Shown here: piece by piece, positions 17,343 through 25,337 of the stretch | Layout: the number at the start of each line of letters is the position of its first letter | Position numbering within the stretch: position 1 is the stretch's first letter | Source: Actinoplanes sp. N902-109 | GTDB taxonomy: Bacteria > Actinomycetota > Actinomycetes > Mycobacteriales > Micromonosporaceae | Reading direction: 5' to 3' | Length of the DNA stretch: 64,000 nt | NCBI RefSeq assembly: GCF_000389965.1 | Contig: NC_021191.1 | Span: 7,565,501 to 7,629,500 of the forward strand | The notes under the pieces: generated by a model | Told to the model about the DNA's origin: nothing | Seen by the model: only the letters and a program-made list of their open reading frames with translations | Databases searched by the model: none | Translations under genes and position numbers: made by a program

Positions 17343-18494
17343 TCACTTTTCGCTGCTCACCTCGTCGTAGAGCTCGTCGAACAATTCCCGGACGCCGTCC
17401 TCGGTGATGCCGCGGTTGTCCAGGTAGTCACCGAAGAGCTCGCGGGGGGACCGGCCGGCCCGCTGGGCCATCCGCTCGCCGGACCGGTCCGGGACCATGT
17501 CGGGATCGATGCGCACGTCGAGCGCGTTGGGCAGCAGCTCCTGCACGTCCTCGCGCAGCCCCACCCGGGGCGTCTCCCGGACGAAGACACGCAGCCAGGC
17601 ATCCGGAAGGTTCACCGTGGCGAGTTGTTCGAGGCTGCCGCGCACCGTGCGCAACGTCTTGGCCGCGGTGATCGGCACGTCGCGCGTCTGGGCCGCCTTG
17701 TCGAGGGAAACGTCGACGATCGCGACCGAGGGGACGTTTTCCTCCTCGCCGAAGTCGATCGCGAGCGGGCTGCCGCAGTAACGCACCGGTCCCGGCCCGA
17801 TCACCCGCTGCGAGCGGTGCAGGTGGCCGAGCGCGACATAGTGCGCGTTCTGCGGGAAGACGGTCGCCGGGACCGCATAGCCCATGACCGTGTGCGCCTC
17901 GCGCTCACCACCGCCGGCGCTGGCCCCGACCACGGTGAGGTGGGCGGTGAGCAGGTTGACCGCGCCGGGCTCGGCGAACCCCTCGGTGAGCCGGGCGATC
18001 AGGCGGGCGATGTGGTCGGCGTAGGTCTGCTGGGTCTCGGCCGCGGTGAGCTCGTACATCTCCACCGCCCGGATGGCATAGCGCTGCGACAGGAACGGCA
18101 GCGCGGCCAGCCGCCAGCGCTCGCCCGAGGCGGTTTCCCCGGTCAGGAGCAAATCCTCGGGCTTGTCCCGTACGGACCCCCGCAGCTCGATCCCCGCAGC
18201 GTCGGCCCACGGTCGCAGCGCGTCGAGGGCCTGCCCGTTGTCGTGGTTGCCACCGATGGCGACCACCCGAGCCCCGGTCTGGCGCAGCGCGGACAGCGCC
18301 CGGGTGACCACGCGGGTGGCATCCGGCGAGGGCGCGGCGGTGTCATAGAGGTCACCGGCCACGATGACGAGGTCGGGGCGCTCGGCCCGGGCCACGTCGA
18401 CGACCTGGGCCAGCACCCGGATGTGCTCCTCGTGCCGGGTGCGTCCCTTCAGGACCTTTCCGACATGCCAGTCGGACGTGTGCAGGATGCGCAT
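17343..18494 (-). CDS. sbcD: SbcD/Mre11-type exonuclease
   Basis: A 383-residue calcineurin-like nuclease, partner of SbcC. All five metal-binding motifs are present: HTSDWHVGK at the N terminus, AGDLYD, GGNHDN, the TAHLTV His, and ALGHLHRSQ. A capping domain and the C-terminal SbcC-binding segment follow. ATG 18494 has TAGGCT exactly 6 nt upstream on the minus strand, suggesting a leaderless transcript starting here, so SbcD-SbcC-NurA can be made independently of HerA. It lies 9 nt downstream of the herA stop. Confidence 0.93.
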   Translation of the reverse strand: MRILHTSDWHVGKVLKGRTRHEEHIRVLAQVVDVARAERPDLVIVAGDLYDTAAPSPDATRVVTRALSALRQTGARVVAIGGNHDNGQALDALRPWADAAGIELRGSVRDKPEDLLLTGETASGERWRLAALPFLSQRYAIRAVEMYELTAAETQQTYADHIARLIARLTEGFAEPGAVNLLTAHLTVVGASAGGGEREAHTVMGYAVPATVFPQNAHYVALGHLHRSQRVIGPGPVRYCGSPLAIDFGEEENVPSVAIVDVSLDKAAQTRDVPITAAKTLRTVRGSLEQLATVNLPDAWLRVFVRETPRVGLREDVQELLPNALDVRIDPDMVPDRSGERMAQRAGRSPRELFGDYLDNRGITEDGVRELFDELYDEVSSEK

Positions 18495-18503
18495 CGCGGA
18501 AGC

Positions 18504-20312
18504 CTAGAACGGAATGTCGTCGTCCGACGAGCCGCTGTGCCCGCCGACCACCGCGAACGGGTCGACCCCCTGCACGATCGAGCGCATCGTGCCGGACGGC
18601 GGCGGGCCGGACTCGGACTTGCGGGTGGCCCACGCCGGGAACGGGAACTCCACGCACAGCGGCACCGGGATGTCGGGCTGGTTGACGAACATCGTGCCGG
18701 GCCGGGCGAGCAGCGCGCGCTGGCGCATGGCCGGGGGCAGGAAGCCGTACTCCGGGCGGGACGCCTCGGCCGGGTCGAGCCGGCCCACCACCCGGATCGC
18801 CGAGTTGGTGACGATGCGGCGTTCCACCTCGCTGGCGGTCTGCTGGGCACCGATCAGGATCACCCCCAACGACCGGCCGCGCTCGGCGATGTCGAGCAGC
18901 ACCTCCTTGATCGGCGAGGAACCCTCGCGCGGGGCGTACTTGTTGAGCTCGTCGAGGACCACGAACAGCAACGGCCGCCCGGTGCCGGACTTCTCCTTGT
19001 CGTCGAACTCGGTCTTGAGCGTCACGCCGACCACGAAGCGCTGCGCGCGGTCCGGCAGGTTGTGCAGGTCGACCACGGTGACCTGGGCGCTCTCGGCGGT
19101 CTTGATCTGGTGCGGGCGGCGGGCGGCCAGGTCACCGCGGATCAGCCGGGACAGGTCGCGCTTGCTGCCGATCAACCGGCGGGCGAACGCGTTGACCGTG
19201 CCCATGTTGACCGCGCTGCCGGCCCAGGTGGACCGGGTCTCGTCATCGGTGAGCTGGTCGACGATGTGATCGACGAGGTCGCCGTACGACCCGAGGCGCC
19301 GGCCGTCGATGCTGATGCCACCCTCGGCGGGCACCGCGTGCCGGGCCAGGTGGGCGGTCACCGAGTGGACCACCATCGTGTACTGCTGACGCTCGTCGTC
19401 GGCGTCGGCGAAGACGTACGGCAGCAGCCGCTTGTCGCAGAACTCCTCGATCGTCCAGTAGAAGCTGTCGACGCCGGTCAGGCGGCTGTTGACGTCGGGC
19501 GCGCCGGACGAGTCACCGGCCCGCGGCGGTGCGTAGACCCGTACGTCGGGGAACGCCGAAGCGGGCAGCCCGAGCAGCTTGTAACCCGCCGTGGTGGGGT
19601 CGTCGAGCTTGGTGTTCTCATGGTCGAGGAAGAGCAGGTCCTCGCCCTTGACGTTGAAGATCAGCGCGCGGGCGTTGGTGCCGTCCGCGCCCAGCGCGCC
19701 CGAGCGGAACACCGAGTAGAGCAGGAACGTCGCGAAGCTGGTCTTGGTCGCCACGCCGGAGATGCCGGAGATCGACACGTGCGCCCCGCGGGTGCCGTCG
19801 AGGAAGTCGGCGTTGAGGAACACCGGCACGCCGTCGCGGCCGGTGCCCATCGGCACCCGCCGCTCCATCCGGTCGAAGTGCAGCGCGGCGTCCCGGTCCG
19901 ACCCGGTGGCGCGGCGCACCACGGCCCCGGGGGCGGGCGGCACGTAGAGCTCGGGGTCGACCCGGGTGGTGGTGATCTCGGCGGCCTCCTGGACCAGCGC
20001 GGGCAGGGTGCCCTCGGCGATGGCGAACACGTCCGAGTCGAACTGGGCGCCCTCGTGCCGCGCGCGGACCTGGGTGACCACGCCGGCGATCGTCACCGGC
20101 TCGCGGTCGGGCAGGTCACGGCTCGTCACGACCACGTCGTCGAGCTGCAGGTAGCTGCCCGGGGTCACCGCCGTCCAGAACTGCAACGGGGTCGCGTCGG
20201 CGGTGCCGAGCACCCGGCCGACGGGGTCATTGGCGAGCTCTGCTTCTTCGGGCACGCCGATCATGTTGCACCAGGGGTCTGACAAGTTGTCGGACGGCAC
20301 GTCGGTTGGCAC
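18504..20312 (-). CDS. herA: HerA/FtsK-type DNA translocase ATPase
   Basis: A 602-residue hexameric-ATPase-type protein, the expected motor partner of NurA. An N-terminal beta-barrel (HAS-barrel-like, about 30-130) precedes the RecA-like core. The P-loop position reads GISGVATKTS near residue 184, where the usual GSGK(S/T) is replaced by ATKTS: the Lys and Ser/Thr remain but the Gly before Lys is Thr. Walker B is LLFVVLDELNK near 440 and an Arg/Gln sensor segment (LIGAQQTASEVERR) follows. The start is uncertain: GTG 20312 gives this length, and ATG 20264 is a shorter option without a ribosome site. DnaA boxes sit just upstream. Confidence 0.85.
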   Translation of the reverse strand: MPTDVPSDNLSDPWCNMIGVPEEAELANDPVGRVLGTADATPLQFWTAVTPGSYLQLDDVVVTSRDLPDREPVTIAGVVTQVRARHEGAQFDSDVFAIAEGTLPALVQEAAEITTTRVDPELYVPPAPGAVVRRATGSDRDAALHFDRMERRVPMGTGRDGVPVFLNADFLDGTRGAHVSISGISGVATKTSFATFLLYSVFRSGALGADGTNARALIFNVKGEDLLFLDHENTKLDDPTTAGYKLLGLPASAFPDVRVYAPPRAGDSSGAPDVNSRLTGVDSFYWTIEEFCDKRLLPYVFADADDERQQYTMVVHSVTAHLARHAVPAEGGISIDGRRLGSYGDLVDHIVDQLTDDETRSTWAGSAVNMGTVNAFARRLIGSKRDLSRLIRGDLAARRPHQIKTAESAQVTVVDLHNLPDRAQRFVVGVTLKTEFDDKEKSGTGRPLLFVVLDELNKYAPREGSSPIKEVLLDIAERGRSLGVILIGAQQTASEVERRIVTNSAIRVVGRLDPAEASRPEYGFLPPAMRQRALLARPGTMFVNQPDIPVPLCVEFPFPAWATRKSESGPPPSGTMRSIVQGVDPFAVVGGHSGSSDDDIPF

Positions 20313-20315
20313 GTG

Positions 20316-20356
20316 TTATCCACAACTTATGGGGGTCGTCCACAACTTTGTCCACA
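20316..20356 (+). promoter_or_regulatory. Cluster of three DnaA boxes
   Basis: TTATCCACA (20316-20324), TCGTCCACA (20336-20344) and TTGTCCACA (20348-20356) lie in one orientation. The first is the classical consensus and the third is the high-GC actinobacterial consensus. They fill almost the whole 48-bp space between the reductase stop and the herA GTG. Confidence 0.75.
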
Positions 20357-20360
20357 AGAA

Positions 20361-21044
20361 TTAGGTGCTCCGGGCGTACCGAAGGAAAAGCATGCCCTCC
20401 TCGGAGAGGACGTGGCGCAGTGCCATCGGGCGCGGCGGGCCCGGGGTGCCGGACGCCATGCGACCGGCGGTGCCGCCGGCGAGCAACGGCGAGACGGTGA
20501 GGCAGACCTCGTCGACCAGATCTTCGGCGATCAGCCCGCCGACCAGGCTGGGACCGCCCTCGCAGAGAAGTTGGGTGGCGCCGCGACGGTGCAGCTCGGC
20601 CACCATGTCCGCGAGGTCACGCATGACGATGATCTCGGCCACCTCGGTCAGGCCGGGCGGCGGCGTGGCCCCGGCCCGGGTGAACACCAGCGGCTTGACC
20701 GGCGCGTCGGAGAAGATCAACTGCTCCGGGTCCAGCTCCAACGACCCCGAGACCACCGCCATCAGCGGAAATTCCGGCAGGTCGTGGGCCTGGCGCCAGG
20801 CCCGGGCGCCGGCATCGAGCCGCAGGGCGTCATATTTTTCGGTACGCACGGTGCCCGCCGCCACCACCAGGGCGTCACAGAGCATCCGCAGCGTGTCGAA
20901 GATCCGCTTGTCACCGGGGCCGCCCAGGCCACCCGACTTGCCGTCCACCGTCACAGCGCCGTCGATGCTGGCGACGAAGTTGACGCGCAGGCAGGGCGAT
21001 GCCTGCCGCGGGTAGCTATCCGTCAGATCTTCGGGGAGGATCAT
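20361..21044 (-). CDS. RibD C-terminal/pyrimidine-reductase family protein
   Basis: A 227-residue dihydrofolate-reductase-fold enzyme of the RibD C-terminal family, which reduces a ribosylamino-pyrimidine with NADPH in riboflavin synthesis. Typical motifs are RVNFVASIDGAVTVDGKSGGLGG, a GTVRTEKYDAL substrate loop, and CEGGPSLVGGL for NADPH binding. The deaminase half of RibD is absent, so it may be a stand-alone reductase with another substrate. The ATG overlaps the stop of the upstream cysteine-rich microprotein (ATGA), so the two are coupled. Confidence 0.85.
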   Translation of the reverse strand: MILPEDLTDSYPRQASPCLRVNFVASIDGAVTVDGKSGGLGGPGDKRIFDTLRMLCDALVVAAGTVRTEKYDALRLDAGARAWRQAHDLPEFPLMAVVSGSLELDPEQLIFSDAPVKPLVFTRAGATPPPGLTEVAEIIVMRDLADMVAELHRRGATQLLCEGGPSLVGGLIAEDLVDEVCLTVSPLLAGGTAGRMASGTPGPPRPMALRHVLSEEGMLFLRYARST

Positions 21045-21160
21045 GGCGACGCCGGGCCGGTGACGGGCGGTGTCGGCTCCACGGGACGGTGCTGGCAGTC
21101 ACACCAGGACCCGCCCCGGCAGTCCTCGTGCCGGCGCTCCCGGCAGGCGCGGCAAATCAC
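21041..21160 (-). CDS. 39-residue Cys/His-rich microprotein coupled to the RibD-like reductase
   Basis: A small open frame of 39 residues. It begins MICRACRERRHEDC and continues through a GSWCDCQH segment, giving six Cys and two His in the first 24 residues, as expected of a small zinc-ribbon-like fold. The tail is Pro-rich. Its TGA overlaps the reductase ATG by 4 nt. The GTG start is exactly 6 nt downstream of TAGGGT, fitting the leaderless pattern of this genome. No function is known to me. The coding call rests on coupling, promoter spacing and the dense Cys pattern. Confidence 0.65.
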   Translation of the reverse strand: MICRACRERRHEDCRGGSWCDCQHRPVEPTPPVTGPASP

Positions 21161-21211
21161 AAGACCACCCTAGGGCAGACACGATTCGTATGGCTGGAGA
21201 ATAATGCGCCC

Positions 21212-22228
21212 ATGACCAGGCAGCCCCTCCGCTCCCCGGGACGCCCGACGCTCGATGCCGTCGCGGCGCGCGCCGGGGTCGGCCGGGGCACCGCGTCCCG
21301 CGTACTCAACGGATCCTCACAGGTCAGCCCGCAGGCCAAGGCCGCCGTCGAGGCAGCCATCGTGGAGCTGGGCTACGTGCCCAACCGCGCCGCCCGCCAG
21401 CTGGTCACCCAGCGCACCGACTCGGTCGCGCTCGTGGTGTCCGAGTCGCAGGAACGCCTGTTCGGTGAGCCCTTCTTCGCCGGTGTGCTGCGCGGCATCA
21501 ACGCCGCGCTGCTGGAGACGCCGCTGCAGCTCTGGCTGGCCATGGCGGCCTCGCCCGAGCAGCGCGAGCGGGTCGTCAACCACCTGACCGGCCACCACGT
21601 CGACGGGGTGCTGCTGCTGTCGCTGCACGACGAGGACCCGCTGCCGGCCATCCTGCGCGAGCGCGGCATGCCGTTCGTGCTGGGCGGCCGGCCAGCCGAG
21701 CCCGGCCCGGACGACTTCCTCGTCGACGTCGACAACGTCGCCGGCGCCCGGATGGCCGTGGAGTTCCTGCACGAGAACGGCGCCCGCAAGGTCGCCACCG
21801 TGGCCGGGCCGCAGGACATGACCGCCGGTCACGGCCGGCTCGCCGGTTACCGCGCCGCGGTCCGCAACGAGGCACTGATCGAGTACGGCGACTTCAGCGA
21901 GGACGGCGGCGCCGGCGCGATGAAGGCGCTGCTGGCCCGCGCCCCCGATCTCGACGCGGTGTTCGCAGCCTCCGACCTGATGGCCAGCGGTGCGCTGCGC
22001 GCGCTGCGGGACGCCGACCGGCGCGTGCCGCAGGACGTCGCGCTCGTCGGCTTCGAGGACGCCCCGGTCGCCCGGCAGACCCAGCCGCCGCTGACCACGG
22101 TCCACCAGCCCGTCGAGGAGATGGGCCGGCGCATGGCGGAGCTCCTGGTCAGCCTCATCCGCCGGGAGCCCGTCGAGAATTCCCACGTGCTGCTCGACAC
22201 CCATCTGGTCCGTCGCGGATCAGCCTGA
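21212..22228 (+). CDS. LacI-family transcriptional regulator
   Basis: A 338-residue repressor. The N-terminal helix-turn-helix and hinge read TLDAVAARAGVGRGTASRVLNGSSQVSPQAK, and a periplasmic-binding-type sensor domain (about 70-335) ends in the characteristic LVGFEDAPVARQTQPPLTTVHQP. The ligand is probably a sugar, but no sugar operon is adjacent, so the target is unknown. It is divergent from the microprotein/reductase pair. ATG 21212 was chosen because LacI proteins begin close to the HTH. Confidence 0.92.
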   Translation: MTRQPLRSPGRPTLDAVAARAGVGRGTASRVLNGSSQVSPQAKAAVEAAIVELGYVPNRAARQLVTQRTDSVALVVSESQERLFGEPFFAGVLRGINAALLETPLQLWLAMAASPEQRERVVNHLTGHHVDGVLLLSLHDEDPLPAILRERGMPFVLGGRPAEPGPDDFLVDVDNVAGARMAVEFLHENGARKVATVAGPQDMTAGHGRLAGYRAAVRNEALIEYGDFSEDGGAGAMKALLARAPDLDAVFAASDLMASGALRALRDADRRVPQDVALVGFEDAPVARQTQPPLTTVHQPVEEMGRRMAELLVSLIRREPVENSHVLLDTHLVRRGSA

Positions 22229-22357
22229 CCCCCTTAGGCTGGATGTGATTCAGCGCATATCTATGCGCCTTGACGGCCGGGACATGGCGGCGCAACGGCC
22301 GCGAAACCCCACTCGGGCATGCTCGTGCAGTCACGGCCGCCCGATGATGGGAGTTGC

Positions 22358-23095
22358 ATGTTGCTGCGGGTACGGGTCACTCTGCCGGACCGCCCGGGTG
22401 CCCTCGGCCAGGTCGCCCGCACGCTGGGCGTAGCCGGTGCCGACATCGTCCAGGTAGTGGTGCTGGAGCGGCTCGGCGGCCGGGCCGTCGACGACTTCAC
22501 CGTCGTGTGGCCGGGTGCCGCCCGGGTCGAGCGCCTGCTCGCCGGTCTCGCCGCCATCCCGGGCGTCCAGGTCGACGGCGTCTGGAAGGCCATCGGCGCG
22601 CCGGTCTCCGGCGGCCACGACGCCGAGCTGCTGGCCCAGGTCGCCGCAAACCCGCAGGACGGGCTGGCCACGCTGGTCGACGCGGTGCCCGGCCTGCTCG
22701 CCGCCGACTGGGCCGCAGCCGCCGTGGTGCCGGCCGACTGGGCCGCCCGCTCGGCCGGTTTCTCGGCCGGCCTCTCCACCGGTTCCGAGCCGTCGGTCGC
22801 CTACGCGAGCTGGCGCGCCCCCGACCCGTTGCGCCTGCCGGAGGTCACCCCGCTCCGCGAACGGCCGATGACCGGTCCCGACGGCACCAAGTACGCGGTG
22901 GCCCCGTTCGGCCGCGCCGGGCTGGTCCTCGTGGTCGCCCGCCCGGAGGACGAGGAACTGCCCGGCGCCGCCTTCCACATCACCGAGGTGGACCGGATCG
23001 CCCAGCTCGTCCGCGCGGCCGCAGTGATCCTCGGCGACCGCCTCGACCGGGCCGGTGTGCCGCCGGTCGCAACGGCTGTGACTGACCCCTCATAG
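22358..23095 (+). CDS. ACT-domain protein, amino-acid sensor
   Basis: A 245-residue protein beginning with an ACT domain (LLRVRVTLPDRPGALGQVARTLGVAGADI). Such domains bind amino acids at a dimer interface. The remaining 170 residues contain a second, less clear regulatory half and no known catalytic motif. A GGGAG ribosome site precedes the ATG. It is transcribed with the next gene (78 nt apart), an acetyltransferase with its own ACT domain, and could act as its amino-acid-responsive partner; that link is inference. Confidence 0.82.
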   Translation: MLLRVRVTLPDRPGALGQVARTLGVAGADIVQVVVLERLGGRAVDDFTVVWPGAARVERLLAGLAAIPGVQVDGVWKAIGAPVSGGHDAELLAQVAANPQDGLATLVDAVPGLLAADWAAAAVVPADWAARSAGFSAGLSTGSEPSVAYASWRAPDPLRLPEVTPLRERPMTGPDGTKYAVAPFGRAGLVLVVARPEDEELPGAAFHITEVDRIAQLVRAAAVILGDRLDRAGVPPVATAVTDPS

Positions 23096-23172
23096 CCGAT
23101 CCGGCCGAAGCAATGCGCAGGTAACACCCGCGAGGGACGCTGGACCTCGGAAGCGGGAAGGGGGCACGAGGC

Positions 23173-24240
23173 ATGGCACTGTGGCGGATCAGGGCAACGG
23201 TCGACGACCGTCCCGGATACCTGTCTGTGCTGACGGCGAGCCTGGCGCTGCGGGCGGTGAACATCCTCGCCGTACAGGTGCACACCACCGAGGAAGGCGC
23301 GGTCGACGACTTCCTGGTGGACGCCCCCGACACCATGTCGGAGCAGGAGCTGCACGCGGCCATCACCCGCGGCCGTGGCCGGGAGGCGTTCGTCACCCGG
23401 GCCGAGGCGCAGGGTCTGGCCGACCAGCCCACCCGCGCCCTGGCCCTGGCCGGTCGGCTGGTGCACGACCCGGACGCGCTCGGCGAGGCGCTGGTCGCCC
23501 TGCTCGACGCGGCCGAGGCCCGCTGGCGCCCGGCAGGCACCGTGGTCCTGCACGGCTACGACGAGCAGCACATGACCCTGATCGACCCGGCCGGCGGCAC
23601 CTACCAGGTGGTCCGCCCGGCCCCGGCGTTCACCCCGGCCGAATACGCCCGGGCCCAGGCCCTGGTCGAGGTGAGCAGCGCGATCCTGCGCCGCACGGCC
23701 GGCCACACCACCCTGCTGCTGCCCGACGGCGCCGAGCTGCTGGTGCGCGAGGCCACCCCCGACGACGTCGACGGCGTCCGTCGCCTGCACGCGGCCTGCT
23801 CGCCCGAGTCCCGCCAGCAGCGCTACCTGACCGGCCTGGAGGCGCCCAGCGAAACCCGCCTGCGCCGGCTGATCGAGCCGGCCTCGGGGGTGACCCTGCT
23901 GGCCCTGCACCTCGACCCGGCCACCGGCACCGAACACGTGGTTGCGATGGCCAACCTGCTCTCCGAGGGCGACCTGGGCGAGGTGGCCCTGCTGGTCGCC
24001 GACGCCTGGCAACGCCGCGGCATCGGCACCGCCCTGCTGCGCCGCCTCACCACCGCAGCCACCAGCGCCGACCTCGAAGTCCTGATCGCCCACCTCGCCG
24101 CCGACAACGTGGCCGCCCTGCGCACCCTCCGCCGCCTCGGCGCCACCCCCGGCGACCGCGACGGGGCCCTGACCACGGTCACCCTGCCCCTCCCCGGCCA
24201 CCACCCGGCCGCCAACGAGACTCCTGCCACCTCCGGGTGA
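23173..24240 (+). CDS. ACT-GNAT fusion, amino-acid-regulated protein lysine acetyltransferase type
   Basis: A 355-residue fusion of an ACT domain (about 1-75, WRIRATVDDRPGYLSVLTASLALRAVNIL) and a GCN5-type N-acetyltransferase domain (about 190-340). The acetyl-CoA loop reads DAWQRRGIGTALLRRL. The same architecture is found in the amino-acid-regulated lysine acetyltransferases of Micromonospora and related actinobacteria, which modify acetyl-CoA synthetase when particular amino acids bind the ACT domain. A strong AAGGGGG ribosome site precedes the ATG, and a perfect terminator hairpin follows the gene. Confidence 0.88.
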   Translation: MALWRIRATVDDRPGYLSVLTASLALRAVNILAVQVHTTEEGAVDDFLVDAPDTMSEQELHAAITRGRGREAFVTRAEAQGLADQPTRALALAGRLVHDPDALGEALVALLDAAEARWRPAGTVVLHGYDEQHMTLIDPAGGTYQVVRPAPAFTPAEYARAQALVEVSSAILRRTAGHTTLLLPDGAELLVREATPDDVDGVRRLHAACSPESRQQRYLTGLEAPSETRLRRLIEPASGVTLLALHLDPATGTEHVVAMANLLSEGDLGEVALLVADAWQRRGIGTALLRRLTTAATSADLEVLIAHLAADNVAALRTLRRLGATPGDRDGALTTVTLPLPGHHPAANETPATSG

Positions 24241-24250
24241 CGGGTGAGAG

Positions 24251-24287
24251 CGGCGACGGTGAGCCCCGCCCGGGCTCACCGTCGCCG
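24251..24287 (+). terminator. Hairpin terminator after the ACT-GNAT gene
   Basis: A perfect 16-bp stem (24251-24266 with 24272-24287) and 5-nt loop begins 11 nt after the stop codon. There is no T-tract. Confidence 0.7.
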
Positions 24288-24509
24288 ATGGGTAACGCAA
24301 CCTGCGTACCGGCTTGGCCTCCCCCGCTCGGGGTTGCGGCGGTGGACTGTTTGCTCGTGCGTGCCGACTAATTTGTCCCCTCCAGCAGGGGCGGCCTCAT
24401 CTCCTCGGCGGGCGGCTATGTTGCTGCAGCAGGACGGGTGGGCGCTCTCCGAGCCGTCCGGGCGCAGCGGGCGGCTGTAAACCCCGGCGCCTGCATCACC
24501 ACGGGTGGA

Positions 24510-24599
24510 CTGCCGGACCGCGGCACAGCGCTGCCGAACCGCGACACAGCGGACTGCCGGATCGCGACACAGCGGGCTGCCGGACTGCGGCACGGTGGG
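24510..24599. repeat. Degenerate ~23-bp tandem repeat, about four copies
   Basis: Units begin ctgccg at 24510, 24531, 24554 and 24577 and share the core ctgccgga-cgcg-cacagcg. They differ at several positions. No surrounding gene is evident. Confidence 0.6.
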
Positions 24600-24762
24600 C
24601 TGACCGCCGGACGGCAGCACAGGGGGCTGACTGGTATCGCGGCTTGCCGGCTGGCTCACCGCAGCGCGGCGGGCCGGCTCTGTCATCGCAGCGCAGCAGA
24701 CCACTTCGGGCACCGGTCAGCCAACTCGGTGCCGGTCCGGCCGACCGGCTCATCGACGCGGC

Positions 24763-24955
24763 GGACCGGCTCGCTTCCCGCACCGAAGCGGACCGGCTCG
24801 CCCCCGCAGCGCGACGGACCAGCTCGCTCCCCGCAGCGCAGCGGACGGGCTCGCTCCCCGCAGCGCAGCGCGACGGACCGGCTCGCACCCCGCAACGCGA
24901 CAGACCCGCTCGCACCCCGCAGCGCGATGGATCGGCTTCTCTCCGCGGCGCGGCG
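24763..24955. repeat. Degenerate ~27-bp tandem repeat, about seven copies
   Basis: Units follow ggaccggctcgctccccgca plus gcgcgac with substitutions and one extra 5-bp insertion. The period of 27 bp equals that of the coding minisatellite at 25514-25783, though the sequences differ. Confidence 0.6.
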
Positions 24956-25337
24956 GGCTAATTGCCACGTCACGGCGCAGTGGGCCGACCACCACATCAC
25001 GGCGCGGCTGAAACGTCCTGCTCTGGCATGCAGAATGCAGCATGCAGAGGAACGGCCGTGATGGCTGGTCGGGAGGGTTGCGGCGGCTTTCGACGCCGGT
25101 CTTCTGATCGCCGTCTTCAGCCGCGTATTCGAACCGCTGATTACCCGAACTCGTTCGTGCCGTCGCAGGTCAGCTATCACCGCTCTGACGTACAAACTCT
25201 TCCGCTGCTCAATGCGGTCAACCGGCTGCGCCTGCGGGAGACGCCCACCGTCTCGTTCTTGTCGGCCGCCGCACCATCGAAGTCTTGCGCATGTCTCCCG
25301 TCGCGCCGTGGGGTGTCATCCGCTGGGCCGTCGGAAT

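Larger units (their letters stand above)
24288..25337. other. 1-kb gene-free stretch rich in tandem repeats
   Basis: No frame here shows the third-position GC bias of real genes in this window, and no protein family is recognisable in either strand. Two degenerate tandem tracts (24510-24599 and 24763-24955) occupy a third of it. The stretch 25060-25337 is of lower GC with no visible signal. It may be remnants of a decayed gene or a recombination-prone spacer. Confidence 0.55.

Noticed and set aside
17214..20282. 1000-codon plus-strand frame opposite sbcD and herA
   Set aside because: Antisense of clearly recognisable genes with intact catalytic motifs; its own product is rich in Arg, Gly and Val with no family match.
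20316..20356. Possible origin of replication
   Set aside because: Only three DnaA boxes, no AT-rich unwinding region and no dnaA/dnaN/gyrase genes nearby.
24438..25061. Repetitive open frames on both strands over the tandem repeats
   Set aside because: They only translate the 23- and 27-bp repeats in different frames. Neither frame has coding bias or a plausible ribosome site.
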